Part shown: one piece after another, positions 54,616 through 60,938 of the stretch | How positions within the stretch are numbered: position 1 is the stretch's first letter | Layout: each line of letters starts with the position of its first letter | Source of the DNA: UBA6770 sp965660875 | GTDB lineage: Bacteria; Bacteroidota; Bacteroidia; Flavobacteriales_G; Salibacteraceae | Direction of reading: 5' to 3' | Length of the DNA stretch: 64,000 bases | Assembly: GCA_965660875.1 (NCBI GenBank) | Contig: CBFIBQ010000001.1 | Coordinates: 62,001-126,000, forward strand | Notes under the pieces: model-generated | What the model saw: only the letters and a program-made list of their open reading frames with translations | The model's database searches: none | Told to the model about the DNA's origin: nothing | Position numbers and translations under genes: made by a program

Positions 54616-54999
54616 TTATTTCTGTTGAGCCATTTTTGCCTCAATACTTAATGTGGCATGGGGTACGGCTTTCAAACGTTCTTTTGGAATCAATTTACCC
54701 GTTACGCGACACACACCATAGGTTTTATTCTCAATTCGATTTAAGGCAGCTTCTAAGTGACTGATAAACTTTTGCTGACGCAATGCTAGTTGTGCAGTTT
54801 CTTCCCGAGACAATACTTCCGAACCATCTTCCATCATTTTAAAAGTGGGAGATGTGTCGTCTGTACCATGATCGTCACCGTGATTCATAGTGGTCGACAA
54901 CTCATCTAAATCTTTGTGTGCTTCCGCTAATTTTTCGTCAATCAGTACTTTAAACTCCTTTAGTTCAGCGTCTGAATACCTGTTTTTATCCTCTGCCAT
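54616..54999 (-). CDS. DksA/TraR-family protein with degenerate zinc finger
   Basis: A 127-residue cytosolic protein with an N-terminal coiled-coil hairpin (about residues 10-95) and a C-terminal globular end (YGVCRVTGKLIPKERLKAVP). DksA-type proteins enter the RNA polymerase secondary channel and act with ppGpp. Of the four zinc-binding cysteines of canonical DksA only one remains, so zinc binding is unlikely. Cysteine-poor DksA homologues are known in other phyla. It is 11 nt downstream of ileS and clearly in its operon. Confidence 0.85.
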   Translation of the reverse strand: MAEDKNRYSDAELKEFKVLIDEKLAEAHKDLDELSTTMNHGDDHGTDDTSPTFKMMEDGSEVLSREETAQLALRQQKFISHLEAALNRIENKTYGVCRVTGKLIPKERLKAVPHATLSIEAKMAQQK

Positions 55000-55010
55000 A
55001 ATTGTAGGTT

Positions 55011-58000
55011 TTAATTTTTTTCTATTTCTAACTGCGTAACAAGCCCCTCTTCTAATTCAATTTCTTGGCCTTTAGATAAACTTCCGTCCTTGAACACCAA
55101 TTCGTCTGTTAACGTCTCTGTGCGAATATAGTCGAAATTGCTTTTTACCGCCGACTGTAAAATTTCATTTTGTGCAATATTTACATTTATTCTATCGGTG
55201 ACTTCAAAACCACTTTCCTTCCGCAAGTTTTGTATTCTATTGACCAACTCTCTCGCAATTCCTTCTTGATGTAATTCCTCCGATATATCAATATCCAAAG
55301 CAACAGTGATTTTACCATCGCTCGCAACTGACCACCCCGGAACATCTTGAGAGGTAATTTCAAAAGCTTCTTTCGTGAGTTCTACCTGCTCTCCGTTAAG
55401 TTCAACACTAATTTTTCCTGTGCTTTCTAATTCGTTTATTTCCGCCTGGCCAAACTGCATAATTGTACCTGAAAGCTGTTTCATTTGTTTACCAAACTTC
55501 GGTCCTAAAACCTTAAAATCGGGTTTTATTTTCTTAACCAATAACTCATTATTTGGATCAATGACCTCAATTTCCTTAATGTTTACCTCACCGCAAATCA
55601 GAGGTTCTACTTGTTTTAATTGCGTTTTAAATTTTTCTTCAAGTGCTGGAACCATTACGCGTTGGAGCGGCTGTCTTACTCGAATTGATTCTTTTTTTCT
55701 CAATGCTAAAATCAAGGAAGACGTTTTTTGAGCAATGGCCATACGCTCCTCTAATGCCTCATCTTGATGTGCCTTATTTACAGCTGGAATTCTTGCGTGG
55801 TGCACCGATTGAACCGTGTTTTTTCCTGATACTGTATTGAGGTCTCTGAATAAGCTATCCGCATAAAAAGGCGCTACTGGACTAGCCAAAATAGCAACCG
55901 TCTCCAAGCATTGATACATGGTTTGATACGCCGAGATTTTATCAGCCGAATAATCTCCTCTCCAAAAACGCTTTCGGCACAAACGCACCCACCAATTCGA
56001 AAAATCATCTACGACAAAATCCTGTATGAGTCGCGTTGCCTTGGTTGGTTCGTAATCGTCCATAGATAGTTTTACTTGCTCAACCAAGGTATTCAGCCTT
56101 GAAATGATCCATTGGTCTATCTCCGGTCGCTTCGACAAATCGATTTCTGCTTCCTCGTAGGTAAAACCATCCACGTTGGCATACAATGCAAAGAATGCAT
56201 AGGAATTGTGCAATGCCCTAAAAAATTTGCGTTGCACTTCTGTAATTCCCTCCAAATCAAACTTGAGGTTATCCCACGGTTGTGCATTAGAAATCATGTA
56301 CCATCGAGTAGCATCAGGGCCATATTTCTTTAGCGTGGTGAATGGATCAACAGCATTGCCGAGTCGTTTAGACATTTTTTGACCATTTTTGTCCAATACC
56401 AATCCGTTGGACACAACGTTTTTATAAGCCACCGATTTATGAGTCATGGTTGCTATGGCATGCAGTGTAAAGAACCAACCTCTAGTTTGATCTACACCTT
56501 CGGCAATAAAATCAGCCGGATAGTTTTCCTCAAACTTCTCTTTGTTCTCAAATGGGTAGTGCCACTGAGCATAAGGCATGGAACCCGAGTCGAACCAAAC
56601 ATCAATCAGATCACTTTCGCGTTTCATTGGGTTTCCAGAAGCATCTACTAACACAATTTCGTCCACAATATGCTTATGCAAGTCAATCTGGTCGTAGTTA
56701 CTCTCACTCATGTTGCCTACTTCAAAATTCGACAATGGATTTGCATCCATCACTCCAGCCGCAACCGACTTTTCTATCTCAGATTTTAGTTCTTCAACAG
56801 AACCAATTACTTTAAGCTCTGACTTATCTTCATTGGTCCAAATTGGAATTGGAATTCCCCAAAATCGACTTCTTGAAAGGTTCCAGTCCTGCAGGTTCTC
56901 CAACCAGTTTCCAAAACGTCCTTCCCCAGTTGATGCTGGCTTCCAATTGATTTTTTTGTTGTTGGCAATCAATTCGTCTTTTACCGCCGTAGATTTTACA
57001 AACCAAGAGTCCAGTGGGTAATAAAGCACCGGCTTATCTGTTCTCCAACAATGGGGGTAGCTGTGTTCGTATTTTTCGACCTTAAAGGCTCTATTTTCTT
57101 CTTTGAGTCGAATCGCAATTTCTACATCAACCGATTTGTCTGGAGCATCTCCGTCATCGTAGTATTCGTTCTTTACGTATTTGCCGCCATACGCTCCTGC
57201 TGCAGCAATGAACCTGCCTTGCAAATCTACCAATGGTACAAGGTTTCCTTGGTCGTCTTTTACCAATAAAGGGGGGACACCGGCTATTTTAGCAACCATA
57301 GCATCGTCTGCACCAAAAGTTGGAGCAGTGTGCACAATTCCAGTTCCATCCTCCGTAGTCACAAAATCACCCGCAATCACTCTAAAAGCTTGCTCTGGGT
57401 TTTCATACGGTAACGCCAAAGGAAGCAGCTGTTCGTATCGAATGTCTAATAATTCGGATCCCTTAAACTCACCTTTAATCGTGTAAGGCAAGGTTTTTCC
57501 AGAAATCTTTATGTCTGCAGAAGTTTGATTTTCGTGCTCAGGATTAAAATACTTGCCCAATAAATCTTTAGCCAAAACCACTGAAATACGTTCTTCTGTG
57601 TACTGATTGTAGGTATCTACCACTAAATAGGTAATATTTTTTCCTACCGTAAGCGCAGTATTGGAAGGGAGTGTCCAAGGAGTGGTGGTCCAGGCTAAAA
57701 AGAACAATTCGTTTCCTGCTTTTTCAAAAAGTTTCTGAGATTGCTCGTTTTGCACTACTTTAAATTGAGCTACTACGGTGGTGTCTTTCACGTCTCTGTA
57801 GGTTCCCGGCTGGTTCAGTTCGTGGGAACTTAAACCCGTTCCAGCTTTTGGTGAGTAGGGTTGAATGGTGTAACCTTTATAGAGTAGGTCTTTATTGTGG
57901 AGGTCTTTCAGTAAATGCCAGACCGACTCCATGTATTTACTTTTATAGGTGATATATGGGTCTTCCATGTCCACCCAATACCCCATTTTTTCGGTCAAGT

Positions 58001-58400
58001 CATTCCACACATCCGTATAGCGCATTACCGCTTTACGGCAAGCGTCGTTGTATTCTTCTACCGAAATGGTTTTGCCAATATCCTCTTTGGTTATACCCAG
58101 TTCTTTTTCTACACCAAGCTCAACGGGCAGGCCATGCGTATCCCAGCCCGCTTTTCGGTTTACTTGATAACCATCAATGGTTTTGTAGCGGCAAAAAATA
58201 TCTTTAATGGCTCTAGCCATCACGTGGTGAATACCAGGCAATCCATTCGCAGAGGGCGGGCCTTCATAAAATACAAATGGCTTTTCATCCTTGCGTAAGG
58301 CGATACTTTGCTCAAAGGTGTTTTCGTTTTTCCACGCTTCTAAAATTTGTTCCGCCACTTTAGGCAAATCCAAGGTTTTATATTCTGGATATTTTTTCAT
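55011..58400 (-). CDS. ileS: Isoleucyl-tRNA synthetase with altered HIGH motif
   Basis: Charges tRNA-Ile. 1129 residues. The class I core opens with FYEGPPSANGLPGIHH. The signature that is normally HxGH reads Gly56-Ile57-His58-His59, a swap of the first and third positions. The second signature KMSKR is intact (NGQKMSKRLGN). The editing domain carries TTPWTLPSNTALTVG and the HTAPTFGADD region. The C-terminal domain (VNRIQNLRKESGFEVTDRI) is of the IleRS2 type. IleRS2 enzymes resist mupirocin. It heads the ileS, DksA-like, lspA group after a perfect -7 box at 58427. Confidence 0.96.
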   Translation of the reverse strand: MKKYPEYKTLDLPKVAEQILEAWKNENTFEQSIALRKDEKPFVFYEGPPSANGLPGIHHVMARAIKDIFCRYKTIDGYQVNRKAGWDTHGLPVELGVEKELGITKEDIGKTISVEEYNDACRKAVMRYTDVWNDLTEKMGYWVDMEDPYITYKSKYMESVWHLLKDLHNKDLLYKGYTIQPYSPKAGTGLSSHELNQPGTYRDVKDTTVVAQFKVVQNEQSQKLFEKAGNELFFLAWTTTPWTLPSNTALTVGKNITYLVVDTYNQYTEERISVVLAKDLLGKYFNPEHENQTSADIKISGKTLPYTIKGEFKGSELLDIRYEQLLPLALPYENPEQAFRVIAGDFVTTEDGTGIVHTAPTFGADDAMVAKIAGVPPLLVKDDQGNLVPLVDLQGRFIAAAGAYGGKYVKNEYYDDGDAPDKSVDVEIAIRLKEENRAFKVEKYEHSYPHCWRTDKPVLYYPLDSWFVKSTAVKDELIANNKKINWKPASTGEGRFGNWLENLQDWNLSRSRFWGIPIPIWTNEDKSELKVIGSVEELKSEIEKSVAAGVMDANPLSNFEVGNMSESNYDQIDLHKHIVDEIVLVDASGNPMKRESDLIDVWFDSGSMPYAQWHYPFENKEKFEENYPADFIAEGVDQTRGWFFTLHAIATMTHKSVAYKNVVSNGLVLDKNGQKMSKRLGNAVDPFTTLKKYGPDATRWYMISNAQPWDNLKFDLEGITEVQRKFFRALHNSYAFFALYANVDGFTYEEAEIDLSKRPEIDQWIISRLNTLVEQVKLSMDDYEPTKATRLIQDFVVDDFSNWWVRLCRKRFWRGDYSADKISAYQTMYQCLETVAILASPVAPFYADSLFRDLNTVSGKNTVQSVHHARIPAVNKAHQDEALEERMAIAQKTSSLILALRKKESIRVRQPLQRVMVPALEEKFKTQLKQVEPLICGEVNIKEIEVIDPNNELLVKKIKPDFKVLGPKFGKQMKQLSGTIMQFGQAEINELESTGKISVELNGEQVELTKEAFEITSQDVPGWSVASDGKITVALDIDISEELHQEGIARELVNRIQNLRKESGFEVTDRINVNIAQNEILQSAVKSNFDYIRTETLTDELVFKDGSLSKGQEIELEEGLVTQLEIEKN

Positions 58401-58426
58401 GCTGTTTGCTTCTTAAAAAAGTGCTG

Positions 58427-58434
58427 CAAAAGTA
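58427..58434 (-). promoter_or_regulatory. -7 box TACTTTTG of ileS
   Basis: Perfect consensus on the minus strand, 26 nt before the ileS ATG. The left arm of a large inverted repeat begins 5 nt further upstream and covers the -33 region. Confidence 0.6.
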
Positions 58435-58438
58435 GGAA

Positions 58439-58506
58439 TTTCAAGGGGTTGGTCGGAGGTCAGACATCAGATGTCGGACAACGGACATCCGACCAACCCC
58501 TTGAAA
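58439..58506. repeat. Large inverted repeat upstream of ileS
   Basis: Perfect 19 bp arms at 58439-58457 and 58488-58506 (TTTCAAGGGGTTGGTCGGA and its complement) enclose 30 nt. The enclosed part has its own palindrome GACATCAGATGTC at 58463-58475. It has no T run, so it is not a standard terminator. It looks like a mobile or REP-like palindromic unit inserted next to the ileS promoter. Confidence 0.75.
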
Positions 58507-58573
58507 ATATTGTTAGCTAATATTTCTGTTATTTGAATTCCACTTAATCCATAGAAAAACTGCCCCAACTTAT

Positions 58574-58581
58574 TACTTTTG
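58574..58581 (+). promoter_or_regulatory. -7 box TACTTTTG of the tRNA-Arg array
   Basis: Perfect consensus ending 9 nt before the GCACCCG acceptor sequence of tRNA fragment A. It is spaced as for a tRNA gene promoter, which suggests that fragment A occupies the original tRNA position. Confidence 0.5.
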
Positions 58582-58590
58582 GCGCGAATT

Positions 58591-58626
58591 GCACCCGTAT
58601 CCTCCTTCGGCGGACAGGGTTCAACT
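58591..58626 (+). pseudogene. tRNA-Arg fragment A (5' part, interrupted at 9/10)
   Basis: GCACCCGTA (tRNA positions 1-9) and GTTCAACT (positions 10 onward) are separated by a 19 nt insert at 58600-58618. Beyond GTTCAACT the similarity to the tRNA ends and the GIY-YIG gene leader begins. Confidence 0.75.
58600..58618 (-). repeat. Palindromic element in fragment A, reverse orientation
   Basis: TCCTCCTTCGGCGGACAGG is the exact reverse complement of the element in the T loop of copy E (59299-59317). It can fold as TCCGCC/GGAGGA with one mismatch. Confidence 0.7.
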
Positions 58627-58648
58627 TCAGCTTACTAATAGACTAGAA

Positions 58649-58972
58649 ATGTTCTTTGTATACGTTCTTAGAAGTGTTGGTGTGGATTGGTTCTATACTG
58701 GTCAAACTGAAAATTTGAAAGCCCGATTAAAACAGCACAATGCAGGAAAAACTAAATCTACAAAGGGTTATAGACCACTAGAATTAGTTTACTTTGAAGT
58801 TTTAAATTCGCGAGAAGAGGCTGTGACTCGAGAAAAGTATCTTAAGTCTGGTGTTGGACGAGAGTTTTTGAGAAATGATATTGACATAAAAAATGCACCC
58901 GTAGTTCAACTGGATACCTGTCTGCCGACAGGCAGGGAATATCGGATGAGAAATATTAAAGAAGAAAAGTGA
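58649..58972 (+). CDS. GIY-YIG endonuclease-like protein with tRNA-encoded C-terminus
   Basis: A 107-residue protein. Residues 1-80 are a complete minimal GIY-YIG domain (UvrC N-terminal/YhbQ-like): VYVLRS and FYTGQT are the GIY and YIG strands, NLKARLKQHNAG carries the catalytic Arg, and AVTREKYLKSG the metal-binding Glu. Residues 83-99 (APVVQLDTCLPTGREYR) are the translation of tRNA fragment B and its palindrome. I start at ATG 58649 because the GIY-YIG domain begins there; the upstream TTG at 58589 would read through tRNA sequence. It lies between the tRNA promoter and the intact tRNA-Arg. A link to the palindromes or to tRNA cleavage is inference. Confidence 0.85.
   Translation: MFFVYVLRSVGVDWFYTGQTENLKARLKQHNAGKTKSTKGYRPLELVYFEVLNSREEAVTREKYLKSGVGREFLRNDIDIKNAPVVQLDTCLPTGREYRMRNIKEEK
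58895..58946 (+). pseudogene. tRNA-Arg fragment B (5' half, palindrome in D loop)
   Basis: Identical to the intact tRNA from GCACCCG through the 5' anticodon stem (TCGGA), except that a 20 nt palindrome sits in the D loop. The 3' half is absent. It overlaps the last codons of the GIY-YIG gene. Confidence 0.8.
58917..58936 (+). repeat. Palindromic element in D loop of fragment B
   Basis: CCTGTCTGCCGACAGGCAGG folds as an 8 bp hairpin with loop CCGA. An identical copy is in the D loop of copy E. Confidence 0.8.
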
Positions 58973-58978
58973 AAAAAT

Positions 58979-59052
58979 GCACCCGTAGTTCAACTGGATA
59001 GAATATCGGATTTCGGCTCCGAGGGTTGAGGGTTCGAATCCTTCCGGGTGTA
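58979..59052 (+). tRNA. tRNA-Arg(TCG), the only intact copy in the array
   Basis: All arms form: acceptor GCACCCG/CGGGTGT, D stem GTTC/GAAT, anticodon stem TCGGA/TCCGA with loop TTTCGGC (anticodon TCG), T stem GAGGG/CCTTC with loop TTCGAAT, discriminator A. No CCA is encoded. No promoter box lies directly upstream; the nearest is at 58574, so it is probably processed from a transcript that also carries the GIY-YIG gene. A strong terminator follows 8 nt later. Confidence 0.95.
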
Positions 59053-59060
59053 CAATAGAA

Positions 59061-59093
59061 GACCTAGCACAAATGTGCTGGGTCTTTTTGTTT
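59061..59093 (+). terminator. Terminator after tRNA-Arg
   Basis: GACCTAGCAC and GTGCTGGGTC form a 10 bp stem with loop AAAT, followed by TTTTTG. Confidence 0.85.
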
Positions 59094-59100
59094 GTTGAAA

Positions 59101-59157
59101 ACCGTAGTTCAACTGGATACCTGTCTGCCGAAGGAGGATTCAATCCTTCCGGGTGTA
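59101..59157 (+). pseudogene. tRNA-Arg copy D (anticodon arm deleted)
   Basis: ACCGTAGTTCAACTGGATA is joined by an 18 nt hybrid palindrome to ATTCAATCCTTCCGGGTGTA. The anticodon arm, variable region and 5' acceptor end are missing, so it cannot be a working tRNA. Confidence 0.8.
59120..59137 (+). repeat. Hybrid palindromic element in copy D
   Basis: CCTGTCTGCCGAAGGAGG has the left half of the D-loop element and the right half of the T-loop element of copy E. Confidence 0.75.
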
Positions 59158-59165
59158 CAAGAGAA

Positions 59166-59195
59166 GACCTATCACAAATGTGCTGGGTCTTTTTT
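59166..59195 (+). terminator. Duplicated, slightly decayed terminator after copy D
   Basis: Same hairpin as at 59061 but with G to T in the left arm (GACCTATCAC), which breaks one pair. A run of six T follows. Confidence 0.65.
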
Positions 59196-59225
59196 GTTTG
59201 TTGAAAACCGTAGTTCAACTTGATA

Positions 59226-59245
59226 CCTGTCTGCCGACAGGCAGG
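59226..59245 (+). repeat. Palindromic element in D loop of copy E
   Basis: CCTGTCTGCCGACAGGCAGG, identical to the element at 58917-58936 and at the same tRNA position. Confidence 0.8.
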
Positions 59246-59256
59246 GAATATCGGAT

Positions 59257-59275
59257 CTGCCTGTCGTTAGACAGG
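59257..59275 (-). repeat. Palindromic element in anticodon loop of copy E, reverse orientation
   Basis: CTGCCTGTCGTTAGACAGG is the complement of CCTGTCTAACGACAGGCAG. This is the D-loop element with GC changed to AA in the centre. CCTGTC/GACAGG form the stem. Confidence 0.75.
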
Positions 59276-59298
59276 TTTCGGCTCCGAGGGTTGAGGAG

Positions 59299-59317
59299 CC
59301 TGTCCGCCGAAGGAGGA
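59299..59317 (+). repeat. Palindromic element in T loop of copy E
   Basis: CCTGTCCGCCGAAGGAGGA interrupts the T loop. Its exact reverse complement is in fragment A at 58600-58618. Confidence 0.75.
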
Positions 59318-59340
59318 TTCAATCCTTCCGGGTGTACAAC

Positions 59341-59372
59341 AAGGCATGACGCGCAAGCGTTGTGCCTTTTTT
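59341..59372 (+). terminator. Terminator after copy E, different sequence
   Basis: AAGGCATGACGC and GCGTTGTGCCTT form a 12 bp stem with loop GCAA, followed by a T run. Unlike the two preceding hairpins it is not a copy of the same unit, so it may be the terminator of an older second tRNA gene. Confidence 0.8.
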
Positions 59373-59466
59373 GTTTGTTTTGGGAAAAGTTTATTTCAGT
59401 GAAAGTGGAAACATAAAAGATGATTACGCAGAAATGCGAAATGGCTTTTGTACAGCACCTTCTTCT

Positions 59467-59504
59467 GGTTCAATGAGCGTAGCGAATTAATCCTTCCAGG
59501 TGTA
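59467..59504 (+). pseudogene. tRNA-Arg remnant F (3' T arm and acceptor only)
   Basis: GGTTCAAT, a foreign stretch gagcgtagcga, then ATTAATCCTTCCAGGTGTA resembles the 3' third of the tRNA with a different insert. The rest of 59373-59573 has no gene that I can see. Confidence 0.5.
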
Positions 59505-59573
59505 AAATTAGACATCACATATAGCCATCGGGATTTGTGTATTTGTTTCTGTTGTTAGTTTTTCTTGGGAACT

Positions 59574-59604
59574 AAAAAAGGGAAAGCTTTTTAGCCTTCC
59601 CTTT
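59574..59604 (-). terminator. Terminator of the exported barrel-protein gene
   Basis: On the minus strand AAAGGGAAGGCT and AGCTTTCCCTTT form a 12 bp stem around a short A-rich loop, followed by T6. It is 20 nt past the stop at 59625. Confidence 0.85.
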
Positions 59605-59624
59605 CTTCTTTTTTACCTGCTTCG

Positions 59625-60788
59625 TTATTTTTTTGTATTGATATTCTTTTTTGCATTCATTACGTTAAACCCAACGCTTACTCCTGCAAACCCGCCGCCT
59701 TTTCTGGCAGAATAAAAAACATTAACTGGAATGTTTAATGCGCCTGAGCGAAAAGTTCGGCCAACCCCTAAAACGAAGCTGGTATTAATTTTTGTACTCC
59801 CCCTTGAGTCCAAATGAAAAGAACTGAAATTATAAGAAGGGTCTATGCTTGAAACGTCTGGGTTGTCTGCGTAGAACGCCGACGCTCTGTAGTCTTGCTC
59901 GCTGTAGTAGTTTCCAGCTTCACCCAGCTTTCCTTCAGTATCAAAAAATCCTCGTGATTCTCTCATTAATCCGAAGCCTGGGCCAAAAGCGAATTCCCAA
60001 CCTTTTCTGCCGAATCGAAAACCATTCAATACTGAAATGGTAGGTAAAAACAAGCCCTGTTCCATTCCAGAAACATTTACGATACCTTCTATCAATGCCG
60101 AGAAGTTCTCCGTTCCTACATATTGTCCCTCAAACTGGTAACCTATCATACTCACACCGGGAAAAATATCCAGCCCCCCTTGGTTACTGGGTCGAGTGGC
60201 AAACTCGTGATACGTGCCCGTCATTAGGGAATACCCTACTCTCGGTCCGGAGTTGTTGATACGCCCTACATTATCTGTTGAGATCACTTCATTTTTAAAA
60301 CTCAATCGATCGAGCAGTTCTTTATTTATCGCTATATCGTGCATTTCCTTTAATACGATTTCGGTCATGCGTTGCAATTCAACTTCTTGATTGATAAACT
60401 CGCGCATACCGCTTTTATAAATCGTCTTGTTTTTTATGTCAATCACCTTAAGTGATACCACAATTTTATTGGCCAAGGCATCAAAGCTACCGGAGATTAC
60501 AAGGTCAACACCCAGTGCCTCCCCCATGCGGGTCAAACAGGACTTACTCAGGCAATTGTTTTCAAAGCCGGAATCTTGGTCATAAATTTCTTGCATATCA
60601 AATTCATCATAAACCGAGTAGGTTTTCAGTTTAATCAACTCCAGCCTCATCAGCTTTGCTGCAATTTCAGGTGTTGCGTGTAGGCCCGTTATAGAAGGGT
60701 TTCCTACGGCAATGGATTTGTTACTTTGAGCTGCTCCCATAAATGTACAGCTCATAATTGTTGCGAGTAATAGTATTGTCTTTTTCAT
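59625..60788 (-). CDS. Exported protein with FlgO/TolB-N-like domain and C-terminal beta-barrel
   Basis: A 387-residue protein with signal peptide (MSCTFMGAAQ). Residues about 22-165 resemble the FlgO/TolB-N/CsgG-like fold: a helix-rich start with LMRLELIKLKTYSVYDEFDM, then LGVDLVISGSFDALANKIVVSLKVIDIKNK. Residues about 185-380 are barrel-like strands (GRKGWEFAFGPGFGLM, KINTSFVLGVGRTF). Cys pair NNCLSKSCLTRM is at about 77-84. The C-terminus is basic (KKNINTKK), not aromatic. The function is not known; assembly of a surface structure would be a guess. Confidence 0.7.
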   Translation of the reverse strand: MKKTILLLATIMSCTFMGAAQSNKSIAVGNPSITGLHATPEIAAKLMRLELIKLKTYSVYDEFDMQEIYDQDSGFENNCLSKSCLTRMGEALGVDLVISGSFDALANKIVVSLKVIDIKNKTIYKSGMREFINQEVELQRMTEIVLKEMHDIAINKELLDRLSFKNEVISTDNVGRINNSGPRVGYSLMTGTYHEFATRPSNQGGLDIFPGVSMIGYQFEGQYVGTENFSALIEGIVNVSGMEQGLFLPTISVLNGFRFGRKGWEFAFGPGFGLMRESRGFFDTEGKLGEAGNYYSEQDYRASAFYADNPDVSSIDPSYNFSSFHLDSRGSTKINTSFVLGVGRTFRSGALNIPVNVFYSARKGGGFAGVSVGFNVMNAKKNINTKK

Positions 60789-60938
60789 AATGTTAAGTTT
60801 TATATTTAAAATGTGTCGGCAGAGTCATTCTTAACCAACGATTTATTTACTAGAATAGAACTACAGCGGCGATAATGATTGCCAGATTTATACCTGAGCC
60901 AATTGCTACACCGTCTAAAGAGTTTGATAATCTTTTTC

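Larger units (their letters stand above)
59207..59336 (+). pseudogene. tRNA-Arg copy E with palindromes in all three loops
   Basis: Apart from its 5' acceptor end the tRNA sequence is nearly complete, but three palindromic inserts occur: D loop (59226-59245), anticodon loop beside the TCG anticodon (59257-59275) and T loop (about 59297-59317). The first residues (GAAAACCG in place of GCACCCG) break the acceptor stem. Confidence 0.8.

Noticed and set aside
55375..58298. Several plus-strand reading frames of 65-127 codons opposite ileS
   Set aside because: They are shadows of the strongly supported ileS frame and lack recognisable domains.
58401..58570. T-box or similar tRNA-sensing leader for ileS
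   Set aside because: No T-box sequence, specifier loop or terminator run is visible, and the promoter is only about 26 nt from the ATG, leaving no room for a riboswitch.
58802..59218. Minus-strand reading frame of 138 codons
   Set aside because: It is the antisense of the tRNA copies and of the GIY-YIG gene. Its repeated peptide (HPEGFEPS type) is the usual translation of tRNA genes, not a protein.
59207..59336. Copy E as a working tRNA with removable introns in three loops
   Set aside because: The 5' acceptor strand no longer pairs (AAAACCG in place of GCACCCG), and an intact copy is present nearby. An intron reading has no support beyond the loop positions.
59101..59340. Regularly spaced repeats resembling a short CRISPR array
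   Set aside because: The repeats are tRNA and terminator duplications of unequal length with palindromic inserts. There are no spacers of constant size and no cas genes.
59153..59416. Plus-strand reading frame of 87 codons over copy E
   Set aside because: It translates pseudo-tRNA, palindromes and a terminator, and shows no protein-like features.
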